Assembly: GCF_001042595.1 (NCBI RefSeq) | Contig: NZ_AP012326.1 | Location: 744,001 to 808,000, forward strand | Origin: Bifidobacterium dentium JCM 1195 = DSM 20436 | GTDB taxonomy: Bacteria > Actinomycetota > Actinomycetes > Actinomycetales > Bifidobacteriaceae | Direction: 5' to 3' | Length of the DNA: 64,000 nucleotides | Shown: piece by piece, positions 1-8,102 of the stretch | Layout: every line of letters starts with the position of its first letter | How positions within the stretch are numbered: position 1 is the first letter of the stretch | Position numbers and translations under genes: made by a program | The notes under the pieces: model-generated | Told to the model about the DNA's origin: nothing | The model's database searches: none | What the model saw: only the letters and a program-made list of their open reading frames with translations

Positions 1-359
1 CCCAAGAGCAGTGCAAGGCCGACGGCAAGCAGGACATCCAGATCCTGTCCAACAAGCTGCAGACCGATGTGACCACCAACGTGGCCACCGGCAAGGCCGA
101 CGTGTTCTATGCGGACTCGCCGGTCGCCGGCTACGCCATCGCGCAGACCGAGGATACGCTGGAGGCCCTTGGCGAGGATGTCGGCGTGACCAAGGAGGCC
201 GTGGCCATCAAGAAGGGCGATTCCGACACTGCCAAGGCCGTGCAGGCCGCCCTGCAGAAGCTCATGGATGACGGCACCTACATGAAGATCCTCAAGCATT
301 GGGGCGTCGAATCCGGCGCCATCGACAAGGCCGAGATCAATCCGACCGATCTAAGCTGA
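1..359 (+). CDS. Polar amino-acid ABC transporter substrate-binding protein (C-terminal part, cut by window edge)
   Basis: The reading frame is open from the first bases (codons begin at position 3) to TGA at 357-359, so the start lies outside the window. The visible 118 residues match the C-terminal lobe of family-3 solute-binding proteins, which capture amino acids outside the membrane for an ABC importer. The segment VATGKADVFYADSPVAGYAI and the ending LMDDGTYMKILKHWGVES recur almost unchanged in the next gene. The two are therefore tandem paralogues, probably sharing the permease and ATPase downstream. The exact substrate cannot be read from the sequence. Confidence 0.88.
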   Translation, partial: QEQCKADGKQDIQILSNKLQTDVTTNVATGKADVFYADSPVAGYAIAQTEDTLEALGEDVGVTKEAVAIKKGDSDTAKAVQAALQKLMDDGTYMKILKHWGVESGAIDKAEINPTDLS

Positions 360-392
360 TTCCTCCGATTCCCGCCTCTGGCGGGGGAGGAA
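360..392 (+). terminator. Strong hairpin between the tandem binding-protein genes
   Basis: TTCCTCC (360-366) pairs with GGAGGAA (386-392), and CCCGCC (371-376) pairs with GGCGGG (380-385) around a TCT loop. The hairpin starts one base after the stop codon. No T-run follows, so it may be a partial terminator or an mRNA-stabilising stem that sets the ratio of binding protein to downstream genes rather than a full stop. Confidence 0.5.
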
Positions 393-510
393 ATACTCAC
401 GTAGCATTACTGCCTTATCGTACCCATTTGGGATACTGGGGATTCGTTGCTTCGGGAAGCGATGAATGTTCGGTAGAAGAAGAGAAGACAGAAGAAAGAA
501 GAATACGATA

Positions 511-1437
511 ATGGCAGTGAAATTCAAGTCCATGGCGGCCCTCGCGCTGAGCGCCGCCATGCTGCTCTCCATGGCCGCCTGCGGCACCACCGACAGCGCC
601 GATTCCAGCGCCTCGGCGAGTTCATCAAACACCACCACCGGCTATGACGTCTCCGGCGTCCAGAAGGATGACGAGCTGGCCAAGCTGGTCACCGAAGGCA
701 CCACCGTCAAGGACGGTGAGCTGTCCTCCGGTATGGAACTTTCCTACGCTCCGGCTGAATTCTATGCCGAAGATGGCAAGACCCCGGTCGGCTACGACGT
801 GGACATGACCAAGGCCATCGCCCAGGTGCTGGGCCTGAAACCGAAGATCGTCTCTTCCATGTTCGACACCATCATCCCGTCCATCGGAACCAAGTACGAT
901 CTGGGCATTACCTCCATGACCATCACCAAGGAACGTATGGAGTCCGTGGACTTCGTCAGTTATTACCGTGCCGGCTCCACCTGGGCCGTGCAGAAGGGCA
1001 ATCCGAAGAAGCTCGATGCCTCCGACATGTGCGGCGCGAAGATCGCCGTGCAGACCGGCACCACCCAGGAGGATGACGCCAACGACATCGCCAAGGGATG
1101 CAAGGCCGACAACAAGGCCGAGGTGCTCTCCTATAAGCGTCAGGCCGAAGCCGCCACCGCCGTGGCCACGGGCAAGGCCGATGCCTTCTACGCGGATTCG
1201 CCGGTTGCGGGCTATGCCATTTCGCAGACCGACGGCCTTGAAGCTCTCGGTGACGTGGAAGGCGTCGCCAAGCAGGGCATCGCCATCGAAAAAGGCAACG
1301 AAAAGCTGGATGAAGCCGTGCAGAAAGCCCTGCAGAAGCTTATGGATGATGGCACGTACATGAAGATCCTCAAGCATTGGGGCGTCGAATCCGGCGCTCT
1401 TGACAAGGCCGAGATCAATCCGACCAATCTCGACTGA
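511..1437 (+). CDS. Polar amino-acid ABC transporter substrate-binding lipoprotein
   Basis: 308 residues. Residues 1-25 form a lipoprotein signal with lipobox LSMAAC, so the mature protein should be tethered outside the membrane through Cys. After a Ser/Ala-rich linker follows a family-3 binding fold (GYDVDMTKAIAQVLG, then the duplicated end LMDDGTYMKILKHWG). I chose ATG 511 because the upstream in-frame codons encode only Arg/Lys-rich sequence and the signal peptide begins here, preceded by an AGAAAGAAG-type purine run. It is a close tandem copy of the truncated gene before it and sits 36 bases before its permease. It should feed one amino-acid importer; the ligand is unknown. Confidence 0.9.
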   Translation: MAVKFKSMAALALSAAMLLSMAACGTTDSADSSASASSSNTTTGYDVSGVQKDDELAKLVTEGTTVKDGELSSGMELSYAPAEFYAEDGKTPVGYDVDMTKAIAQVLGLKPKIVSSMFDTIIPSIGTKYDLGITSMTITKERMESVDFVSYYRAGSTWAVQKGNPKKLDASDMCGAKIAVQTGTTQEDDANDIAKGCKADNKAEVLSYKRQAEAATAVATGKADAFYADSPVAGYAISQTDGLEALGDVEGVAKQGIAIEKGNEKLDEAVQKALQKLMDDGTYMKILKHWGVESGALDKAEINPTNLD

Positions 1438-1473
1438 TTCCGGCGCAAGCGGAGACAAAAGGAAGTCAGCATC

Positions 1474-2455
1474 ATGGCGAAGAAACAAGTCGACGGCGAC
1501 GGCCTCGATATTCCGAATCGCATCAAGGCGTTGCCGGTCAGGCGCACCGGTCCGATCGTTGCGGCCGTCATCGTCGCGCTGTTCGCCGCGATGCTGGCGC
1601 AAGGCCTGATTACCAACCCGCGTTTCGAGTGGAACGTGGTCTGGAAGTATCTGTTCAACGAGAATGTGCTGGAAGGCATCAAGTACACGCTGTTGCTGAC
1701 GGTCATCTCAATGGTCATCGCCATTCCTTGCTGTGGTTCTGGCCGTGATGCGCAAATCCATCAACCCAGTGCTTCGTGGCGTGAGCTGGTTCTATATCTG
1801 GTTCTTCCGTGGCACCCCTGTGTACACACAGTTGGTGTTCTGGGGCCTGTTCGCCGTGCTGATTCCGCGTATCGGCATCGGTATTCCATTTACCTCCATC
1901 GAATTCTGGAGCGTCGACTCGCAGTCCGTCATCACCGCATTCAACGCGGCGTGGCTCGGTTTGGTGCTGAATGAGGCCGCCTATCTGGCCGAAATCGTGC
2001 GCGCGGGTCTGGAAGCCGTCGATCCGGGCCAGACGGAAGCCGCCAAGGCTTTGGGAATGAAGCGTTCTCTGATCATGCGCCGCATCGTGCTACCGCAGGC
2101 CATGCGCATCATCATCCCGCCGACGGGCAACGAATTCATCGGCATGCTCAAGACCACGTCGCTGGTCAATGCCGTGCCGTTCACGTTGGAATTGCAGTTC
2201 GCCACCACCGCCATCGCGACCCGCCTGTACAAGCCGATCCCGTTGCTGATCGTGGCCTGCATCTGGTATCTGGTGATCACCTCCATCCTGATGATCATCC
2301 AGTCCCGCCTTGAAAAGCACTTCGGCAAGGGCTTCGACGCACGCCCCGCCGGTGCCCGCGGCAAGCAGACCCCGCTTCCGGGCAAGACCGAAGGTGAGCC
2401 GCAGGATGACATCAACAAGCAGAACGAAGCCACGTTCGCTGGCATGAACGCGTGA
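1474..2455 (+). pseudogene. Amino-acid ABC transporter permease, split by a one-base insertion
   Basis: Two frames together encode one HisM/GlnP-type permease of about 326 residues. The N-terminal frame runs from ATG 1474 (MAKKQVDGDGLDIPNR) through the first two membrane segments. The remainder, from VVLAVMRKSINPVLRGVSWF to 2455, is in the next frame and holds the permease loop EAAKALGMKRSLIMRRIVLP. Dropping one C at 1726-1727 restores ATT CTT GCT GTG GTT CTG GCC GTG, which reads ILAVVLAV, so the break is a single inserted C. It sits between the binding protein and the ATPase (10 bases later). A real lesion would disable the importer; a base-calling error is equally possible because the rest is undamaged. 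Confidence 0.85.
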
Positions 2456-2465
2456 GGGAGTGGCA

Positions 2466-3260
2466 ATGACTGAAACAACGATTGATGGTGTCGTTCCTGC
2501 AGTGAAGGCCACGCAGGTACATAAGGCCTTCGGCAGCCTGCACGTGCTCAAAGGCGTTGACATGACCGTAATGCCGGGAACCGTGACCGTGATTCTGGGT
2601 CCTTCCGGTTCCGGCAAATCCACTTTCCTGCGCCTGATCAATCAGCTTGAGACGCTGACCGGCGGCGAAATCGACGTCGACGGCGAGATGATCGGCTACA
2701 AGTATGTCGACAAGGGCGGTCGGCAGGTGCTGCAGACCTTGAATGACAAGGAAGTGTCCGTGCAGCGTTCCAAGCTGGGCATGGTGTTCCAGCGGTTCAA
2801 TCTGTTTCCGCATATGACCGCGCTCGAAAACGTGATGGAGGCGCCGGTCCGCGTCAAGCACATGGGCAAGAAGGAGGCCCGCAAGCTGGCCATTCAGGAA
2901 CTGGAACGCGTCGGCATGGGGGAGCGTCTTGACCACTATCCGGCACAGCTTTCCGGCGGTCAGCAGCAGCGTGTGGCCATCGCCCGTGCCCTTGCCATGA
3001 AGCCGGAGATCATGCTGTTCGATGAGCCTACCTCCGCACTTGATCCGGAATTGGTGGGTGAAGTGCTCAACGTCATGCGGTCGTTGGCCAAAGCGGGTAT
3101 GACGATGGTGGTCGTGACCCACGAAATCGGCTTCGCTCGCGAAGTCGCCGATCAGGTCGTATTCATGGACGGCGGCGTGGTCGTGGAGCAGGGCGGCCCT
3201 GAAATCATCGACAACCCGCGGGAGCCGCGTTTCAAGGACTTCCTGCAGCACGTGCTGTAA
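2466..3260 (+). CDS. Amino-acid ABC transporter ATP-binding protein (GlnQ/HisP type)
   Basis: 264 residues. This is the motor subunit of the upstream importer. It has Walker A GPSGSGKS, the Q-loop in [13 protein letters not shown], signature LSGGQQQR, Walker [15 protein letters not shown] and the switch His in [14 protein letters not shown], all intact. A 20-residue insertion after the first beta-hairpin (around [20 protein letters not shown]) is longer than in typical GlnQ. ATG 2466 is preferred over GTG 2460 because GAGGGAG at 2454-2460 gives a sound Shine-Dalgarno spacing only for the ATG. It is the last gene of the operon, followed by a repeat/terminator block. Confidence 0.93.
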   Translation: MTETTIDGVVPAVKATQVHKAFGSLHVLKGVDMTVMPGTVTVILGPSGSGKSTFLRLINQLETLTGGEIDVDGEMIGYKYVDKGGRQVLQTLNDKEVSVQRSKLGMVFQRFNLFPHMTALENVMEAPVRVKHMGKKEARKLAIQELERVGMGERLDHYPAQLSGGQQQRVAIARALAMKPEIMLFDEPTSALDPELVGEVLNVMRSLAKAGMTMVVVTHEIGFAREVADQVVFMDGGVVVEQGGPEIIDNPREPRFKDFLQHVL

Positions 3261-3288
3261 GACGGTTCGAAGGCTCAATCGCAACCTC

Positions 3289-3435
3289 CCAAACTGCCGA
3301 CGCTGACAGGCTGATAAGCGTCGGCAGTTTGGAAGGTTTCGCATTCTGCCGACGCTGACGGGCTGTCAGTGTCGGTGGTTTGGGTGATTCTCCAATCTGC
3401 CGATGCTGACGGGGCGGTCAGCGTCGGCAGATTGG
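3289..3435 (+). repeat. Block of three palindromic repeats acting as terminator (copy A)
   Basis: Three head-to-tail hairpins lie in the gap between the ABC operon and glmS. The first spans 3289-3332 (CCAAACTGCCGACGCT paired with AGCGTCGGCAGTTTGG), the second about 3346-3378 with G-T pairs, and the third 3392-3435 (CCAATCTGCCGATGCTGAC paired with GTCAGCGTCGGCAGATTGG). The third is followed by ATTTTTG, the layout of a Rho-independent terminator. The same arm sequence, built on CCGACGCTGA, recurs in blocks at about 14.85 kb and 43.72 kb, so this is a dispersed repeat family. Confidence 0.85.
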
Positions 3436-3489
3436 ATTTTTGCGTTCATATGGCAAAGGTTCGTGAGAACGAGGCGGTTCGTTTCGTGC

Positions 3490-3520
3490 TTGACACCATC
3501 AACCGATAGGCTAGGTATCT
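3490..3520 (+). promoter_or_regulatory. Likely glmS promoter, possibly giving a leaderless mRNA
   Basis: TTGACA at 3490-3495 is a consensus -35 box. TAGGTA (3512-3517) follows after 16 bases, or AGGTAT after 17. The glmS ATG is at 3521, only a few bases downstream, and no Shine-Dalgarno sequence precedes it. If this promoter is used, transcription would begin at or next to the start codon. Confidence 0.5.
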
Positions 3521-5413
3521 ATGTGTGGAATCGTAGGATATGCAGGAAACGTCAAGACCGCGTGCGGCAAGCCCTTGGAAGTATGCCTTCAAGGACTGCA
3601 ACGTTTGGAATACCGCGGTTATGATTCGGCCGGTGTGGCGCTGACCGCGCCCGGCATGGGCCACGTGGAAGTACGTAAGAAGGCCGGTCGTCTCGCCAAT
3701 CTGGTGGAAGACGTTGAACGCAATCCGATGCCGCTGGCCACCGTAGGCATCGGCCACACCCGTTGGGCCACCAACGGCGTGCCGAATGACGTCAATGCGC
3801 ACCCGCATACCTCCCGTGACGGTAAGGTCGCCATCATCCATAACGGCATCATCGAAAACGCCTCCCAATTGCGTCTCGACCTGCAGACCGAAGGCTACCA
3901 TTTCGCCTCTGAGACCGATACCGAAGTCGCAGCCAAGCTGCTTGGCAAGATCACCGACAAAATCATCGAGGAGGAAGGCGGGCCCGACCTGTTCAAGGCC
4001 GTGCGCCGTCTCGCACGGATGCTTGAAGGTGCGTTCACCATTCTGGCCACCGACTGCCGACAGCCGGATATCGTGGTCGGCGCACGCCATGATTCGCCAC
4101 TTGTGGTGGGGCTCGGTGAAGGAGAGAACTTCCTGGGTTCCGATGTGGCCGCATTCGTGGCCTACACCAAGCGAGCCATGGAAATCGATCAGGATCAGGC
4201 CGTCATGGTCTCCGCCAACAAGGTGGTCGTCTCCGATTTCATGGGCAATATCGTGCCTGATCCGAAGATCTACACCGTGGATTGGGATGCTTCCGCCGCC
4301 GAGAAGGGCGGATGGGACTCCTTCATGGACAAGGAGATCCATGAGGACCCGGCCGCAGTGCAGCGCACGTTGCTAGGTCGTCTCGACAAGGATGGCAACC
4401 TGAACCTCGATGAAGTGCGCATTGACGAACATGACTTCAAGGCCATCGACAAAATCATCGTCATCGCCTGCGGTACGGCGGCTTATGCCGGTATGGTGGC
4501 CAAGTACGCCATCGAACATTGGGTGCGCATCCCGGTCGAAGTGGAGCTCGCCCACGAATTCCGCTATCGTGACCCGATTCTTACCCCGCGCACGCTTGTG
4601 GTGGCCATCTCGCAGTCCGGTGAGACCATGGATACGCTGATGGCGTTGCGTCACGCCCGAGAACAAGGTTCCAAAGTGCTGGCCATCTGCAATACGCAGG
4701 GGGCATCCATCCCGCGTGAATCCGATGCGGTGCTCTATACGCACGCCGGTCCGGAAGTGGCCGTGGCCTCCACCAAGGCGTTCGTGGCGCAAATCACCGC
4801 AGCGTACGTGCTTGGCCTGTATCTGGCGCAGATCAAGGGTGCGATGTTCCGCGACGAAATTCAGCAGACGCTTGACTCCCTCAAGGACATGCCGCGTAAG
4901 ATTCAGTGGGTCCTCGACACGCAGACCAAGGCCGTACATGATGCGGCCGCACAAATGGTTGATGCGAAGTCCTTCCTGTTCCTCGGCCGTCACGTCGGCT
5001 ATCCGGTAGCCATGGAAGGCGCGTTGAAGCTCAAGGAGATCGCCTACACCTTCACCGAAGGCTTTGCGGCAGGTGAATTGAAGCATGGACCGATCGCGCT
5101 GGTCGACGAGGGCGAGCCGGTCGTGTTCATCGTGCCGCCGGCACGCGGACGCAACGTGCTGCACGCCAAGGTCATTTCCGGCATCGAAGAGGTCAAGGCG
5201 CGTGGCGCGTATATCATCGCCGTGGCCGAAGAGAACGATCCCGATGTGGAGCGATACGCCGACGTGGTGTTCTGGCGTCCGGCATGCCCGACGCTGATGA
5301 GCCCGCTTGTGGATGTGGTGCCATTGCAGCTGTTTGCCATGGATATGGCCAAACTTAAGAACTATGACGTGGACAAGCCACGCAATCTCGCCAAGTCCGT
5401 CACCGTCGAGTAG
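3521..5413 (+). CDS. glmS: Glutamine--fructose-6-phosphate aminotransferase (isomerizing)
   Basis: 630 residues, normal for GlmS. The enzyme makes glucosamine-6-phosphate from fructose-6-phosphate and glutamine, the first step toward UDP-GlcNAc for cell wall. The start MCGIVGYAG exposes Cys2, the glutaminase nucleophile, which fixes the start codon. GIGHTRWATNG and the glutaminase loop follow in the N-terminal half. Two SIS sugar-isomerase domains fill the C-terminal half (AISQSGETMDTL, then GRHVGYPVAMEGALKLKEI), and the chain ends in AKSVTVE, the conserved family tail. It is flanked by a terminator block upstream and the pseudouridine synthase 9 bases downstream. I see no glmS ribozyme ahead of it. 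Confidence 0.98.
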   Translation: MCGIVGYAGNVKTACGKPLEVCLQGLQRLEYRGYDSAGVALTAPGMGHVEVRKKAGRLANLVEDVERNPMPLATVGIGHTRWATNGVPNDVNAHPHTSRDGKVAIIHNGIIENASQLRLDLQTEGYHFASETDTEVAAKLLGKITDKIIEEEGGPDLFKAVRRLARMLEGAFTILATDCRQPDIVVGARHDSPLVVGLGEGENFLGSDVAAFVAYTKRAMEIDQDQAVMVSANKVVVSDFMGNIVPDPKIYTVDWDASAAEKGGWDSFMDKEIHEDPAAVQRTLLGRLDKDGNLNLDEVRIDEHDFKAIDKIIVIACGTAAYAGMVAKYAIEHWVRIPVEVELAHEFRYRDPILTPRTLVVAISQSGETMDTLMALRHAREQGSKVLAICNTQGASIPRESDAVLYTHAGPEVAVASTKAFVAQITAAYVLGLYLAQIKGAMFRDEIQQTLDSLKDMPRKIQWVLDTQTKAVHDAAAQMVDAKSFLFLGRHVGYPVAMEGALKLKEIAYTFTEGFAAGELKHGPIALVDEGEPVVFIVPPARGRNVLHAKVISGIEEVKARGAYIIAVAEENDPDVERYADVVFWRPACPTLMSPLVDVVPLQLFAMDMAKLKNYDVDKPRNLAKSVTVE

Positions 5414-5422
5414 TGGCGACGT

Positions 5423-6217
5423 ATGGTTCCGTCGGAACCCGGCAGGGCCTCGCAGGAAGAGGTCGTGTTGCGGCAGGAGCGCAGACATAGATATGTGATT
5501 GCGGAACCTCATATTCCTTTCGAATATGAGGTTCTGTATGAGGATGACGGCATCATCGTCATCGACAAGCCGCATTTCCTCGCGACCACGCCGCGCGGCA
5601 TGTGGTATCGCGAAACGGCGCTGATACGGTTGCGCGAGAGGTACGGCGAGCCGGATATCGTCCCGGCACATCGGCTGGATCGGTTGACCGCCGGTGTCGT
5701 CGTATTCGTACGCAAACCGGAATTACGCGGTGCCTATCAGATGCTGTTTCAGGAACATAGGACCGTCAAGACCTACGAATGTTTGGCGCCGCTCGCCCCT
5801 GTCGTACGACCGCGGTACGGCACCGTCACGAGAATCGATCGGAATCAGCCGTTCCCGCTGGTACGCAGATCGCATATCGCGAAAGACCGAGGTAGGTTGC
5901 AGGCATACGAAATACCGGCGGCCGTCAACGCGGAAAGCCTGATTGAGCGCGGCGACAATCCGCGCATCATCGATGGCAACGTGGTGATCAACTACGTCTT
6001 GCATCCCAAAACCGGCAAAACGCATCAGTTGCGCGTACATATGAATTCGCTGGGGCTGCCGATTCTCGGCGATGTTTTCTATCCAGATGTCATCCAGCGA
6101 CCGTATGACGATTTTTCACGGCCATTGGAGCTGGTGGCGCGCAGGCTGGAATTCGACGATCCGGTAACGGGAGAATCCCGCGCGTTCGTATCCAACGCAT
6201 TGCTCGGCGACGCGTGA
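5423..6217 (+). CDS. RluA-family RNA pseudouridine synthase
   Basis: 264 residues. The core motif AHRLDRLTAGVVVFV carries the catalytic Asp of the RluA/RluC family, which isomerises uridine to pseudouridine in rRNA or tRNA. YEVLYEDDGIIVIDKPHFLA before it and HPKTGKTHQLRVHMNSLGLPI after it are the usual flanking blocks. There is no S4 domain. The first 28 residues (MVPSEPGRASQEEVVLRQER) look unlike the family, and a GTG at 5494 behind CAGGAG is an alternative start. It follows glmS by 9 bases and is probably co-transcribed, with no functional link implied. The RNA target cannot be assigned. Confidence 0.88.
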   Translation: MVPSEPGRASQEEVVLRQERRHRYVIAEPHIPFEYEVLYEDDGIIVIDKPHFLATTPRGMWYRETALIRLRERYGEPDIVPAHRLDRLTAGVVVFVRKPELRGAYQMLFQEHRTVKTYECLAPLAPVVRPRYGTVTRIDRNQPFPLVRRSHIAKDRGRLQAYEIPAAVNAESLIERGDNPRIIDGNVVINYVLHPKTGKTHQLRVHMNSLGLPILGDVFYPDVIQRPYDDFSRPLELVARRLEFDDPVTGESRAFVSNALLGDA

Positions 6218-6340
6218 ATCTCATGGTGGGCGTGTCTTCCGTTGTGGACATGGCCTTTTCCCGACGCAAACGTGACGGTAGGATGATTTTCTGCTTGACG
6301 GTCGGGTGGAACACCGGCCGAGAACACGAGAGAGAAGACT

Positions 6341-7633
6341 ATGAAGCATATTTCAGGAGCGGCCAAAGCCGTCATCGACAAATATAATGGCACGGAGCTG
6401 ATCATCCGCATCATTGTCGGCCTGATTGCCGGCACCATCCTTGCCCTGATCATGCCGCACATGACATGGATCGGCGAATTCGGCACCTTGTTCGTCAATG
6501 CCCTGAAAGCCATCGCCCCGATTCTGGTGTTTGTGCTCGTGGCCAGCGCACTCGCCCAAGGCGCATCCAAGCTTGATCGCCGTTTCGGCACGGTGATTTT
6601 CCTGTACCTGTTCACCACCTTTCTGTCCGCGGTCGTAGCCGTGCTTACTTCCCGTGCCTTTCCGCAGACCCTGTCGTTAGGCAAGGCGGCCAAGGCCGAT
6701 GTGGTGCCGCAGGGCCTTGCCGAAGTGGTGCAGACGCTGTTGACCAACATCGTGTCCAATCCGATTCAGGCCATGATCGATGGCAACTACATCTGCATTC
6801 TCATGTGGGCCTGCCTGTTCGGCCTGGCCATGAAGGCCATCGCCACCGAAAGCTCCAAGGCGTTCATGGCCAACGTGGCTGACGGCGTATCCCAGGTGAT
6901 TCGTTGGGTCATCAACCTCGCTCCGTTCGGCATCATGGGCCTTGTGTTCACCAATGTGGCCGATAACGGTCTCGCAGCCTTCACCAAGTACGGCTCGCTG
7001 CTTCTTCTGCTTGTCGGCACCATGCTGCTCATGGTGCTTGTATTCGGACCGCTGGTCATCTTCATCTACCTGCGCCGCAATCCGTACCCACTGGTCTACC
7101 GTTGCTTCAAGGAATCCGGCGTGACCGCGTTCTTCACCCGTTCCTCCGCTGCGAACATTCCGGTCAATATGCAGCTGTGCGAAAAACTCGGCCTCGATAA
7201 GGACATATATTCCGTATCCATTCCGCTGGGCGCCACCATCAACATGAATGGTGCCGCCGTGACCATCACCGTCATGGCCATGGCCGCTGCGAACACGCTC
7301 GGCATCCAAATCTCTCTGCCGGCCGCCATCCTGCTGTCCGTGGTCTCCGCGCTTGGCGCATGCGGCGCTTCCGGTGTGGCCGGCGGTTCCTTGCTGCTCA
7401 TTCCGATGGCTTGCTCGCTGTTCGGCATCAACAACGACATCGCCATGCAGGTGGTGGGCGTCGGCTTCATCATCGGCGTCATTCAGGATTCCGTGGAAAC
7501 TTGCCTGAACTCCGCCTCCGACGTGGAATTCGCGGCTACCGCCGAATACCACTCCTGGCTCAGGCAGGGCCGCCAGTTGCCGGCCTTCATGTATTCCAAG
7601 AAGGAGCGTCAGCGGCTCGGCATCGAAGCCTGA
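6341..7633 (+). CDS. sstT: Serine/threonine:sodium symporter SstT
   Basis: 430 residues with the dicarboxylate/amino-acid:cation symporter architecture: about eight membrane helices and the two re-entrant loops. Diagnostic stretches are TAFFTRSSAANIPVNMQL (serine-rich loop) and SIPLGATINMNGAAVTI, both typical of SstT, which takes up L-serine and L-threonine with sodium. The start has GAGAGAAG eight bases upstream. The gene stands alone behind the pseudouridine synthase and ends before a long AT-richer intergenic region. Confidence 0.93.
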   Translation: MKHISGAAKAVIDKYNGTELIIRIIVGLIAGTILALIMPHMTWIGEFGTLFVNALKAIAPILVFVLVASALAQGASKLDRRFGTVIFLYLFTTFLSAVVAVLTSRAFPQTLSLGKAAKADVVPQGLAEVVQTLLTNIVSNPIQAMIDGNYICILMWACLFGLAMKAIATESSKAFMANVADGVSQVIRWVINLAPFGIMGLVFTNVADNGLAAFTKYGSLLLLLVGTMLLMVLVFGPLVIFIYLRRNPYPLVYRCFKESGVTAFFTRSSAANIPVNMQLCEKLGLDKDIYSVSIPLGATINMNGAAVTITVMAMAAANTLGIQISLPAAILLSVVSALGACGASGVAGGSLLLIPMACSLFGINNDIAMQVVGVGFIIGVIQDSVETCLNSASDVEFAATAEYHSWLRQGRQLPAFMYSKKERQRLGIEA

Positions 7634-8102
7634 GTCTTTCCTGTACGGATATCGTTGGTGTCACAAGAAACCGGTGTATTCCATTCGAGATGCAGATTGA
7701 TCGATATGCCATGCACTTTCTTCATGGCACATCGCGATTGTCTTACCTTGTAGATGTGGCAATCGTACCAGCTCTTTTAGAGTGTGTATTCGAATGGGAA
7801 TTATACCGGTCTTACATTTTGCCAACAGAGGAGCGTCGCTGACATGCTTGTGCGTACTGAGGTGGCCGCTAGAAGCAGCCATTGAAGTTGTTATTAATTT
7901 GAGATAACTCATTACAAATGTTTGCATGAGTGCTTCTAGAGAACGTTATATTTCAAAATTGCTGGAAGGGCATGTATGATAAATTTGTTTGCGCAAACAT
8001 TAATTTCAGCTATGCTCATAGCCAGCGAAAAAGGTGCTCAATGGTTGAGGGTTCCACGCTGGATGAGCCGGTGTGGGGCCGGATAAAAAGGAAGGAAGAA
8101 CG
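7634..8102. other. Intergenic region with the promoter of a decayed sugar-binding gene
   Basis: This 469-bp gap is AT-richer than its surroundings. Apart from the operator/promoter listed separately near 7986-8016 and the ribosome-binding sequence AAGGAAGGAAGAACG just before 8103, I see no gene. The open frames that cross it are short and lack recognisable content. Confidence 0.6.
7986..8016 (+). promoter_or_regulatory. LacI-type operator overlapping a promoter
   Basis: TGTTTGCGCAAACA (7986-7999) is a perfect 14-base palindrome of the form bound by LacI-family repressors. TATGCT at 8011-8016 is a plausible -10 box. The same arrangement (TGTTTGCGTAAACA, then TATGCT) stands before the intact binding-protein gene at 16837, so the promoter and its control were duplicated or kept together with the gene. 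Confidence 0.65.

Noticed and set aside
3440-3520. glmS ribozyme upstream of glmS
   Set aside because: There is too little sequence between the terminator block, the promoter and the start codon for the ribozyme core.
4373-5671. Long open frame of 432 codons on the minus strand
   Set aside because: It lies opposite glmS, has His/Arg-rich composition with no family content, and is a mirror effect of GC-rich codons in the real gene.
7360-7842. Plus-strand frame running past the sstT stop
   Set aside because: Its first part is a shadow of sstT and the rest has no family-like content.
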